From: Costus lasius
Lineage: Eukaryota > Streptophyta > Magnoliopsida > Zingiberales > Costaceae
Assembly: GCA_027563935.2 (NCBI GenBank)
Contig: CM050447.1
Location: forward strand, 16,694,001-16,758,000
Length of the DNA: 64,000 nt
Direction: 5' to 3'
Of the stretch, positions 22,274 to 32,555 are shown in pieces (within the stretch, counting starts at the first letter, position 1; each line of letters starts with the position of its first letter). The notes beneath the pieces were generated by a model. That model was not told the DNA's origin. It did not search any database and saw nothing but the letters and a program-made list of their open reading frames with translations. The position numbers and the translations under genes are program-made.

Positions 22274-23704
22274 TCAACACATGCCGTACATGAACTCATA
22301 GCACTCGGGTCGCTCAGGAAACAAGTGTGGCCATCGACGCAAGGCTTCGTCCTCGCGTTCCCACGTGGCTTCGCTTTCAGAATGATTGTTCCAACGGACC
22401 TTAATGAGTCGGATCACTTTATTGCGAAGTTGATGCTCCTTGCGGTCCAAGATCTCGACAGGCGTCTCTTGATACGTAGCATCAGGCGTAATCATTGGGG
22501 ATTGATCTTGTAGGACATGCGATGGATCCCGCATGTACTTTCGCAGCATAGACACGTGAAATACGTTATGCACTTGCGACAAGTTCGGAGGTAGGGCTAG
22601 CCGATATGCAACGGCTCCAATGCGCTCCAAGATTTCGAAGGGACCCATAAATCGTGGAGCCAATTTGCCGGAATAACCAAACCGAGCCCTTCCCTTTACT
22701 GGCGTAACCTTAAGAAATACATGGTCGCCAACTTCAAACTCGAGTTCCCGTCGCCTCCTATCGGCGTAACTCTTTTGCCGACTCTGGGCCGTCAAGAGTC
22801 TCTTCCGGATCAGTTGAACCCTTTCGGCCTCAAACTCTAACATATCTGGCCCAAACACACGGCTTTCACCAACTTGGTCCCATAGAACTGGCGATCTGCA
22901 TCGTCTACCATACAATGCCTCGAATGGTGCCATCTGGATCGCCGAGTGATAGCTGTTATTGTAAGCAAATTCAGCTAAATGCAAGTGGACTTCCCAGTTA
23001 ATCCCGAAATCTAGGGCGCAAGCCCGAAGCATATCTTCTAGGGTCTGGATGGTTCTTTCGGACTGACCATCTGTCTGGGGATGAAAGGCAGTGCTGAAAT
23101 GCAACTGGGTGCCAAGCGACTTCTGCAGACTTCCCCAAAACCGAGAGGTAAATTTTGAATCCCTATCCGAGATAATGCTAGAAGGGACCCCATGCAGCCG
23201 TATAACTTCTCGGCAATATAAAGCAGCCAGTTTATCCACGAGAAACACTTTCTTCACGGGCAAGAAGTGTGCAGACTTGGTCAACCGGTCAACTATCACC
23301 CAAATAGAATCATGACCCCTTTGTGATCTAGGAAGACCCGTCACGAAATCCATCGTGATATGTTCCCACTTCCACTCTGGAAGGGGAATATTCTGCAACA
23401 TTCCTGGTGGCTTACGGTGTTCTGCTTTTACCTGCTGGCAAGTTAAACAGCGCGAGACATATTCAGCGATGTCTCGTTTCATATTCTCCCACCAGTAGGT
23501 CTTCTTCAAATCTTGGTACATCTTTGTACCGCCAGGATGTATAGCAAATCTTGATTTATGTGCTTCATCCATTACCTCCTGTTTCACAGATTCAGGCACA
23601 CAAATGCGATGCTCGTACCGTATCACACCCTCGGAATCTTGTGTGAACTCAGACCTCTTCCCTCTAGCAAGAATCGCCTGAAGGTACTCATCATATGCTT
23701 GGTT
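22274..23704 (-). pseudogene. W integrase with chromodomain
   Basis: This continues the frame of the RNase H region after a TAA at 23705-23707. It contains the HHCC zinc-binding region (HKSRFAIHPG, CLTCQQ), the catalytic core (MDFVTGLPRS, ISDRDSKFTSRFW, HPQTDGQSERTIQTLE), the GPF/Y-type region (FMGPFEILERIG) and a C-terminal chromodomain (VEILDRKEHQLRNK, KVRWNNHSESEATWE). The chromodomain is thought to guide integration to heterochromatin. The domain is complete but separated from reverse transcriptase by the nonsense codon, where CAA is expected. Confidence 0.92.
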
Positions 23705-24445
23705 TTAAATTACTTTCTGTATAAGTTGGGATCCAGCCACCATCACTGCTAAGCATCCGCGCTCGGTGGGACATATAATATCTAGATAAAATTCGAGCGC
23801 AGATCTAGCCAATTCTGTAGGCGTCACCCTCAGGTTTGCTAGCAGTCCTGTGGACTTCCTGCTAAGGGCGTCGGCAACTACATTAGCCTTTCCTGGATGA
23901 TAGTTTATTGTGCAGTCATAATCCTTCAGAAATTCCATCCACCGACGTTGTCTCATGTTGAGATCCTTTTGAGAGAACAGGTATTTCAGACTCTTATGGT
24001 CGGTGAAGATTTCAAATGTGACACCGTAGAGGTAGTGTCGCCACATCTTCAAGGCAAATATGACTGCGGCCAATTCCAGATCATGTACAGGGTAATTCTT
24101 CTCGTGCTCCTTAAGCTGTCGAGAAGCATACGAGATAACCTTACCCTCTTGCATAAGCACAGCACCCAGACCTTGGTGTGAAGCATCGGTGTATACTACG
24201 AAATCACTATCACCGTCTGGAAGCACTAGGATTGGCGCACTAATCAACCTTTGCTTCAGCTCCTGAAAGCTGTTCTCACTATTATCATCCCACTCAAATG
24301 CTATGCCTTTCTTCGTCAAACGAGTCAACGGGGCTGATATTCTGGAGAAATTTTCTACGAACCTTCTGTAGTAGCCAGCCAGCCCAAGGAAACTTCTAAC
24401 CTCTTGAACCGTGGTTGGAGTTCCCCATTCAGCAACCGCACGAAT
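23705..24445 (-). pseudogene. W RNase H region
   Basis: The frame carries [71 protein letters not shown] and [12 protein letters not shown], typical of the Ty3/Gypsy RT connection and RNase H, and ends at a TAA (23705-23707). It is one frame away from the upstream reverse transcriptase; the shift lies near 24440, where the upstream frame becomes nonsense. Confidence 0.9.
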
Positions 24446-26976
24446 CTTTCAGGGTCAACTGAAATACCGCTATCCGATATTACGTGACCGAGGTATGCCA
24501 CTTCGCCAAGCCAAAATGCACACTTACTGTACTTGGCATATAAGTTCGCTTCCCGTAGGGTACGCAGCACCATATGTAAATGATTCTTGTGCTCACCGTT
24601 ATTTTGGGAATAGATCAAGATATCATCAATGAATACTACTACAAATTTATCCAAGTATCCACTGAACACCCGGTTCATAAGATCCATGAAAGCGGCCGGT
24701 GCATTGGTTAGTCCGAACGGCATCACCATGAATTCATAGTGTCCATACCTTGTTCGGAATGCTGTCTTTGGGATATCTTCATCTCGAATCCTCAGTTGAT
24801 AATAACCCGACCTTAGATCAATCTTAGAGAATACAGTGGAACCTCTAAGCTGATCAAACAGGTCATCAATACGAGGTAGAGGATACTTATTCTTAACAGT
24901 GACGGCGTTGAGCTGCCGATAATCAATGCATAACCGGAAGGATCCGTCTTTCTTCTTAACAAAGAGTACAGGGGCACCCCAGGGAGAGGTACTAGGTCTG
25001 ATGAACCCCTTTTCTAACAGATCCTGGAGTTGTCCTTTTAATTCTTCCAATTCCCTTGGCGCCATTCTGTATGGTGCTTTGGAAATGGGTCCCGTGCCGG
25101 GCTGGAGTTCAATAGCAAACTCGACTTGTCGTTGTGGAGGCAAGCCGGGTAATTCGTCAGGGAAAACATCTGCATATCTCCTGACTACGGGCACGCGTTC
25201 GATCGGAGGCAAGGACTGTTCTTTGATTTCTGAAATGGACATCAAGTATGCTTCACATCCATCCCGTAGCATCCTCTTGGCTTGCATAGCGTTAATGACA
25301 GGAGCAACTTGTCCAGAAACTCCTGTGAAGGTATATGTCGTAGACTCTGACACACGAAATGTCACCTTGCTTTCGTAACAGTCTACAATGGCTCGATTGG
25401 CTTTGAGCCAGCTCCAGCCGAGGATGACGTCAAAGTCGGATAAATCCAACAACATTAGATCAGTATGAACCACGATGTCCCCAAAATCCAGTGGGCACCG
25501 TTTTAATTCCAGGTGTGATCTCAGCACACCACCGCCAGGTACGTGCACGGTCATATCGTACCGTGCCAATACAGGTTTACGGTCAATTTTCTTAATGAAT
25601 TCGTAAGAAATAAACGAGTAAGAACTGCCAGTATCAATAAGCAAGCAAGTAGGAACGCCATAAATGGAGATGATACCTCGCATCACAGAGTCTGATGCAC
25701 GCTGGGCGTCCTCCTCAGATATATTATATGCTCTTCCAGATGCCTGGGCCTGCCCACGCCCACCACGTGGGGGACGCTGCCGCCGATAAGGTCGTCCGGG
25801 ATTCTGCTGCGGCGCTGGTGCTGATCCCTGTGAGCTCGGGACTTGTCTACCCCTTTGAGGGAAGTTGTTGGCATAATGTCCCATCTCGTTACATTGATAG
25901 CAGCGGACGACGTTCGGGCACGATCTTGCTTTGTGGCCTAATCCTCCACACTGGAAACAGGTACTGGAAGGAGTAGCTGGAGGCGAGCCAAAAATAGGGG
26001 ATGTCGGTGCTGGACCCCGATACCTGCTACCCGGAGCCCAAGATTTTCGCCCTGGTTGGATATCCTGGCGTCTAGATCCAGAAGCCGAAGCTGGTGGACT
26101 TCCTGGACCTAAACTCCCAAGTCCCCAAAAGTCAGTCTGCGCGGGGGCCTTTCCACGTCTCTGCGCGTCACGCTCCTGGGCCTCACGAATGACGTCCTGC
26201 CCACATTGGCTCATCCGTCGTGCAGTTTCGACCACCTCAGCAAAATTATCTGGTGGAATGATGCTCACCAGAACGCGAAGCTGTGCGTCAAGGCCTTCTA
26301 TGAAATGCTCCGAACGTTCTCTTTCTGTGGCTACGAGTCCGGGGAACATCTCAGACAGTCTCTGGAACTCAGCAATATATTCCTCAATGTGACGTCCATT
26401 TTGTTTGATATGGATAAAGTCCCGTCTTGCTACAGACTTTTGTGCCTGAGGGAAGTATTGTTGCGTGAATACGCTCTGGAAAACCTCCCAAGACGCGCTC
26501 GCTGCTCCCAAAATGGCCACAGTGGACGTCCACCACTTTCGTGCTTGGCCACCAAGGTAGAAAACTGCTAGCTTTACTCGTTTCCTTTCTGGACATTCCA
26601 TTGCGTCCAGAATATCTGTTACACTAGTTAGCCACTCCCGAGCTTGCCATGGGTCGCCGTTCCCTTCGAATACATCCACACGGCCTCGAGCTAACTCGGT
26701 GAAGCGGGAGAGCCAATCGCCTCGGGTTGGGGGCGGGGTGACTTCCCGGTCGGGCTCCACAGCCACTGGTACTGTGTATGATGCTGGTGGTACGGTATAT
26801 GAAGTTGGGGGTGTATACTGATATACAGGGGGTGGTTGTTCCACCACTGGAGGTGCTTCATCAGGCACTTCTCTTGGCCTTCGCCGTCGACCAATCCAAT
26901 TCATAGGGATGTTCATCGCATCCCGTGCAATATCTGCGATTCCCCTAGCTCTACCACCACGAGCTCTCGGAGGCAT
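24355..26976 (-). pseudogene. W gag-protease-reverse transcriptase
   Basis: The start is the ATG at 26976 ([19 protein letters not shown]), 150 bp inside the primer-binding site. Gag has [11 protein letters not shown] and [11 protein letters not shown]. Two zinc knuckles follow: [14 protein letters not shown] is intact, and [14 protein letters not shown] has lost its last cysteine. The protease has [13 protein letters not shown]. Reverse transcriptase has [56 protein letters not shown] and the catalytic FIDDILIY. After about codon 845 the frame is wrong because of a frameshift. Confidence 0.93.
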
Positions 26977-27141
26977 CCTGCAATTACAAATATGGTTAAC
27001 TCACAACTTATAGACTTCAGTAGTTGCATTTAAACTTCACACTTATAATTTATCACGTGTCCTAAATCCTTAGATCATCCTAAGTCCTAAGTCCTTAAGG
27101 TCGCATTCAAGATCTAATACCATACCTCTGATACCAAAATT
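26977..27141 (-). other. W 5' leader and primer-binding site
   Basis: Untranslated leader between the gag ATG and LTR. TGGTATCAGAGG (27125-27136) fits initiator tRNA-Met. Confidence 0.8.
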
Positions 27142-27447
27142 TGTCACGCCCCAAGACTATCCCAGCCTTAAGACGCGGCAAACAATGGACCTGCAAGGCT
27201 ATACAGATCCAGGATACAAGTACAAGATAACAACTGTCACGAATGATAAAGCCGCATAAATAAAATCATATATCAGACCGACGCAGCGGTCAAAGTCAAC
27301 AATACACGAAGGGCCGCACAGTCCTGGCCCACAAATCCCCACTGGTCCATGACCAGGCAAATACCACATCATCAACAAGAATCCTCGAAATATGATAATA
27401 ACAATAACATGTGTGTCACAATAGAAAATACAACACGAGATATGAAA
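27142..27447 (-). repeat. Truncated W 5' LTR (306 bp kept)
   Basis: This matches 20408-20713 with about one substitution, then stops abruptly at gatatgaaa. The remaining ~1.47 kb of the LTR and its target-site duplication are gone. Confidence 0.92.
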
Positions 27448-27456
27448 AATACTGTT
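27448..27456. other. 9-bp filler at the deletion junction
   Basis: aatactgtt lies between the truncated W LTR and DNA equivalent to 52094 onward. It belongs to neither side, but resembles aatactgttt found ~100 bp to the right, suggesting templated end joining. Confidence 0.7.
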
Positions 27457-27869
27457 TAGTGTGCATGGCAGATGGCTGCCCCTCATGGTTAATCACCTGT
27501 TTAGTGTGAGTTAAATCATGTTTTAGTTTTTCTGAAAATTATAATTCATTTTATTTAAAAAATACTGTTTTTAAAATTCATGCTACAAAATCCAAAAATC
27601 CTAAACAAAACCATTGAAAAAGGAAATTCATGATTGGTGCTGCATTTTTTTGTGAGGGAAACGATTACGCTGCCTTTTCCTTTTGTTTCTTTTTATGTAC
27701 ACGTGGCCGACCATCGAGTCCTTAAGATTATTATACTTAGTTCACCGATCCAAGTTCGAATCTGAGCTACTTGGGCCACACCTACTGCAAATTCCACAAA
27801 AGAAAAAGAAAAAAAAAATATATATTCAAGACTCAGGCTCCACAAATTTCTTGCAATAGCAAGAAGGAA
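27457..27869. other. 5' flank of the DUF4220 locus, left of Copia (copy B)
   Basis: 413 bp equivalent to 52094-52508. It is AT-rich with no ORF of note. It holds a possible SINE (27690-27825) and ends at the Copia insertion. Confidence 0.6.
27690..27825 (+). other. Possible tRNA-derived SINE with A-rich tail (copy B)
   Basis: A consensus Pol III B box gttcgaatc (27754-27762) is followed downstream by an A-rich tail (aaagaaaaagaaaaaaaaaa). An A-box-like tggccgacc lies ~45 bp upstream. Ends and target duplication are not clear. The copy C counterpart is near 52330-52460. Confidence 0.4.
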
Positions 27870-28209
27870 TGTTAGAAAAGGGAAAATGTGGGAGCCGTCG
27901 GAGAAACAAGTTGCTAAAAGGGATAGAAGTTCAAAATGCAACTTGATCTATTAAACTAAAGAAAAGCTTACATATTTATAGGGATCTTGTGTCCCTTAAC
28001 CTACCACTAAATTAAATACAAAAGGATAACTAACAGGCTAGATACATTTGCCTGTAATAATGTCCACAAAATTCAAAGTGTCCAAATGTCCCTTAGGTTA
28101 CAACGAAATTAAACACTACTATTAATAGTAAATGGAAAACGAAGTGTTTCACAACAAACAAAGGGTCACCATTTATTGAGCTTGGTTTAATGTGATACTT
28201 TTTCCAACA
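27870..28209 (-). repeat. Copia 3' LTR, copy B
   Basis: tgttagaaaa...ttccaaca, 340 bp, matching 32216-32555. Confidence 0.95.
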
Positions 28210-28216
28210 GCCTCCC

Positions 28217-30349
28217 TTAAACAGAGCTCATCTTGACCATCCCAATCATAGTCTTCAGCTTAATAAAAAACTCTGCTTTCAATGGCTTTGTAAACATGTC
28301 TGCAACTTGTTCCTCGGACTTGCAAAACTCAAGCACGATTTCCTCATATTTCACTAGATCTCTAATGAAATGATACTTGATGTCGATGTGCTTGCTCCTC
28401 CCATGGAAAACTGGGTTTTTTGCCAAAGCAATTGCTGACTTGTTGTCACATTTAATCACCGTCGGCTTCTTCTGCTTATGACTTAACTCCATGAGCAATT
28501 GTCGTAGCCAGACTGCTTGAGTAGCACAATAAGCCGCAGCTATATACTCTGCTTCAGCAGTGGATAAAGCAACCACCTGTTGCTTCTTCGAGGACCAGGA
28601 AAAAATTCCATTTCCTAAAGAAAAAATGTAACCAGAAGTACTCTTCCTCTCTCCAAGATCTCCTCCCCAATCACTATCAGTATATCCCATAAGTTCAAAA
28701 CAATTAGACGATGAATAAAAAATACCATCATCTATGGTTCCTCTGACATACTGCAGAATTCTCTTTGCTGCCTGTAAGTGTGATTGCTTTGGAGACTCCA
28801 TAAATCTACTCACCATTCCAACACTATAAACAAGATCTGATCGAGTAGAAGTCAAGTAACGCAGACTTCCAACTATCCTCTTGAAATGTGTAGGATTAAC
28901 ATTAGCACCAGTTCCTTCCTTTGTCAACTTCAGTCTCTCCTCCATTGGAGTACTGATAGGTTTGCAAGTGGTCATTTTAAAACACTCAAGAATATCATTG
29001 GTATACCTTTGTTGACAAATAAAAATGCCCTCATCCGATTGTGTAACTTCAAGGCCAAGAAAGTATGACATGAGACCCATATCTGCCATTTCAAACTCCC
29101 GAGTCATGGCCTCCCTGAAGTTATCAATCATCTCCTGACAATCTCCGGTAAAAATAAGATCATCAACATATACGCACACAAGAAGCATTTTTCCATTCGA
29201 GCCATTCTTGACATATAGAGCATGCTCATAAGGGCAACGAGTAAAGTTATGATTAATGAAGTAAGAATCAATTCTGGTGTACCAGGCCCTCGGAGCTTGT
29301 TTTAGTCCGTAGAGAGCTTTCTTCAGTTTGTACACTGAGTTTTCTTGCCCTTTCTTGATATAGCCCTCCGGTTGATCCACGTACACCTCTTCATCAAGTA
29401 CTCCATTGAGGAATGCTGACTTGACGTCCATTTGGTGTATCTTCCAGTGCTTTTGAGCAGCTAAAGCAATGATCATGCGAATAGTGTCCATTCTTGCAAC
29501 CGGAGAAAAAACTTCAAAGTAGTCTATCCCGGGCTTTTGTTTGTAGCCTTTTACCACGAGACGTGCTTTTAACCTGTCAACATCTCCATTGGGCTTGCGT
29601 TTAGTCTTATAAACCCACTTCACACCGATGGACTTTTTCCCTTTTGGAAGAAGAGTCAGCTCCCATGTATCATTCTTTTCGATGGCGTGTATCTCATCAT
29701 CCATAGCTTGAATCCACCCCTCATCTTGTGAAGCTTCTTGAAATATCATTGGGTCGCAATCTGCAAAAAGAGCAAAGTTGACAATCTCCTCATCGGATGT
29801 ATCATCGTCTCTAGTCATTATACAATCTTGAAGATGAGCTGGTAAGACTCGTTGTCTTTGCGGTTGTGCAGATGTTTCAGCAGGAATGATCTGTGAATCT
29901 GCAACAGGAGTATTGGTTTGGATCAAATCTAGATCTGGTTCAGGATGATCATTTGTCTGAGCTATAACGGGCTCTGCATCAAACTGGACTGTATCTTCCT
30001 CGTCGAGAATGAAGCGAAACAGTTTCTTCTCTTCTGTACTCCAACTCCATTCAGCGTCTTCATCAAAAGTGACATCGCGACTAATGATCACTTTCTTTGT
30101 CATCGGATTGTACAATCGATAGCCTTTTGTCACATCACTATAACCAAGAAAGATGCACTTCTCGCTTTTGTCATCAAGCTTCTTCCGCAACTCATCCGGA
30201 ATATGGGCATAGGCAATACACCCAAACACGCGAAGATGTTCGACTGACGGTGTTTGGCCTCTCCACATCTCCATTGGAGTCTTCAACTGCTCAAGCCCTT
30301 TAGTCGGACACCGATTCAACAAGTACACAGCACAAGTCACCGCTTCCGC
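28217..30349 (-). pseudogene. Copia integrase C-terminus, reverse transcriptase and RNase H (copy B)
   Basis: Open from just after the amber to a stop 8 bp before the 3' LTR. It contains [20 protein letters not shown] at the integrase end and the RT entry [20 protein letters not shown]. The RT core has [37 protein letters not shown] and the catalytic [11 protein letters not shown]. RNase H has [20 protein letters not shown] and [13 protein letters not shown]. All catalytic residues look present, but translation would need read-through of the amber at 30350-30352. Confidence 0.93.
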
Positions 30350-32194
30350 CTAGAAATGCTTGGGTAAATGTTTCTCACGCAACATCGTACGAACCATATT
30401 AATAATGGTGCGGTTCTTTCTCTCTGCAACTCCATTTTGTTGTGGTGTGTACCTTGTTGTAAGTTGATGTTTGATGCCATTTTTCTTGAAAAAATCATCT
30501 CCCACCAAGTATTCTGTACCACGATCAGTACGGAGAATTCGAATTTGATGTTCGCTCTCCTTCTCAACAAGGTTCTTAAATTCTTTGAAGGCCTCCATGG
30601 TGTCGGATTTCTGCTTCAAGAAATAAACCCACATTTTTCGACTAAAATCATCAATAAATGTAACAAAATATTTGTACCCCCTATTTGATGATTCACCGAG
30701 CGGTCCGCATAGATCAGAATGAACGAGCTCCAACAGCTTCTTGGCACGCCATGACTGACCCGATGGGAATGAATCTCTGCTCTTCTTTCCCACCACACAT
30801 GGCTCACATATCTCTTTTGAAGAAGTTATGTCTGGTAATCCACGTACCATCTTCTTGTTTGATAATAGCTTCAAGCTATCAAAGTTCACATGACCGTATC
30901 TTTTGTGCCACAGCCATGATAAGTCTTGCACGGAGGCATTGAAACACGATGCAGCATATTTAATAGACAAAGGAAAAAGACGGTTACGAGTCATTTTCAC
31001 CTTTGCAATTAATCCTCGCTTATCGTCCCGAATTATACACAGCCCATCTTTTATCTCCATGTGATAGCCACGCTCGGAGAGTTGTCCCATGCTGAGGAGA
31101 TTTTCTCGAAGACCGGGAACATAATACACGTTGGAGATGCGCTGATCCGACCCATCCTTCGCCTTGATGTTGATAGTCCCCTTTCCCATAATAGGAATCT
31201 TGGAGTTGTTTCCGAACTTTACCTCCGAGCGGAAACTTCCATCTAGTTTGGAGAATAACTCCTTCACACCACACATGTGATTGCTGCAGCCTGTGTCCAA
31301 ATACCACACATCCTTTTCGTTTTCCATAGCTGCATCACATGTGAATAACAGGGCTTTGTCATCCTCGTCAGCATTTACTTCGGAGCTTGCTACCTTTGCT
31401 TGTACATTCGAAACTTCAGTTTTTTTGTTTCGACATTCGGACTTGTAGTGACCGAGTTTCTTACAATTGTAGCAACGAATTCGCGACTTTTCCTTTTTTC
31501 GATTAAAGGAATTCTTCTTCTCATCTCTCAGCACCAACTGACTTTGTAATGCTTCTTCCACCGGCTTGGATTTCTCCTTCATCCGCTGCTCGTGGACTTG
31601 TAAAGAGCCTAACAATTCATCAACTAACGTGGTGGAGAGATCTCGAGATTCTTCAATAGACGTCACGATGTACTCGAACTGTAACGTTAATGTACGAAGA
31701 ACCTTCTCGACGATCTGTTGGTCTGTGAGGATCTCACCGTTAGCCTTCATTTGATTGACAAGAGCTAACGTTCGTGAGAAGTACTCGGAAATCGACTCTG
31801 ACTTCTCCATTTGAAGAAGCTCGAACTGTCGACGAAGAGTCTGCAATCGCACTTTCTGGACCTTCTGGACACCTTTATACGACGTGATAAGGGAGTCCCA
31901 TGCTTCTTTTGATGTCTTTACATATGCTATCTTCTCAAAGATAGAGGAATCTACCGCTTGAAAGATGTAAAAGAGAGCCTTACAATCTTTCTTACGATTA
32001 TCCTTCACCGTCTTCTGCTCTTCCGGTGTCAAATTTGTCGGCGTGTCTGGTTCGTCAAACCCATCTTCGATGATCTCGGTTAGCTCCTAGAAACCGAATA
32101 GCACCACCATCTAGATCTTCCAATGTTCAAAATTCTTCCCATCGAGCTTTGGGATTTGAAATTGGGAGGATCCGGTACTCATCCCAGACGCCAT
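30350..32194 (-). pseudogene. Copia gag-protease-integrase (copy B), three nonsense codons
   Basis: Same domains as copy A. Two extra CAG-to-TAG changes interrupt gag at 32088-32090 (in GFQEL) and 32111-32113 (in KIQMV), so the longest open part begins downstream. The zinc knuckle, DTG protease motif, integrase HHCC and DDE core are otherwise intact. The ORF ends at the shared amber 30350-30352. Confidence 0.93.
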
Positions 32195-32215
32195 TAACCT
32201 TCCTCTGATACCAAA

Positions 32216-32555
32216 TGTTAGAAAAGGGAAAATGTGGGAGCCGTCGGAGAAACAAGTTGCTAAAAGGGATAGAAGTTCAAAATGCAACTTGATCTATTAA
32301 ACTAAAGAAAAGCTTACATATTTATAGGGATCTTGTGTCCCTTAACCTACCACTAAATTAAATACAAAAGGATAACTAACAGGCTAGATACATTTGCCTG
32401 TAATAATGTCCACAAAATTTAAAGTGTCCAAATGTCCCTTAGGTTACAACGAAATTAAACACTACTATTAATAGTAAACGAAAAACGAAGTGTTTCACAA
32501 CAAACAAAGGGTCACCATTTATTGAGCTTGGTTTAATGTGATACTTTTTCCAACG
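32216..32555 (-). repeat. Copia 5' LTR, copy B
   Basis: 340 bp; starts tgttagaaaa and ends ttccaacg. The last base differs from the 3' LTR (a to g), as in copies A and C, so the change predates the duplication. Confidence 0.95.

Larger units (their letters stand above)
20408..27447 (-). mobile_element. Chromovirus (Ty3/Gypsy) element W with truncated 5' LTR
   Basis: Minus-strand order: partial 5' LTR (27142-27447), primer-binding site TGGTATCAGAGG (27125-27136), gag, protease, reverse transcriptase, RNase H, integrase with chromodomain, full 3' LTR (20408-22180). The order and chromodomain place it among the chromoviruses, likely Tekay-like. It is present only in copy A, so it is younger than the duplication or was lost elsewhere. 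The left boundary is exact within the DUF594 codons; on the right no target-site duplication can be seen because U3 and flank are deleted. One frameshift and one nonsense codon break pol. Confidence 0.93.
27870..32555 (-). mobile_element. Ty1/Copia LTR retrotransposon, copy B (both LTRs)
   Basis: A complete 4,686-bp element: 3' LTR 27870-28209, coding 28217-32194, primer-binding site 32202-32213 (TGGTATCAGAGG), 5' LTR 32216-32555. A purine-rich tract TTTAAGGGAGG precedes the 3' LTR. The flanks are aggaa and gggaa, a probable 5-bp target duplication with one mismatch. The two LTRs differ at about four of 340 positions. Three nonsense codons (two in gag, one between integrase and RT) make it non-autonomous. 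Confidence 0.96.
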
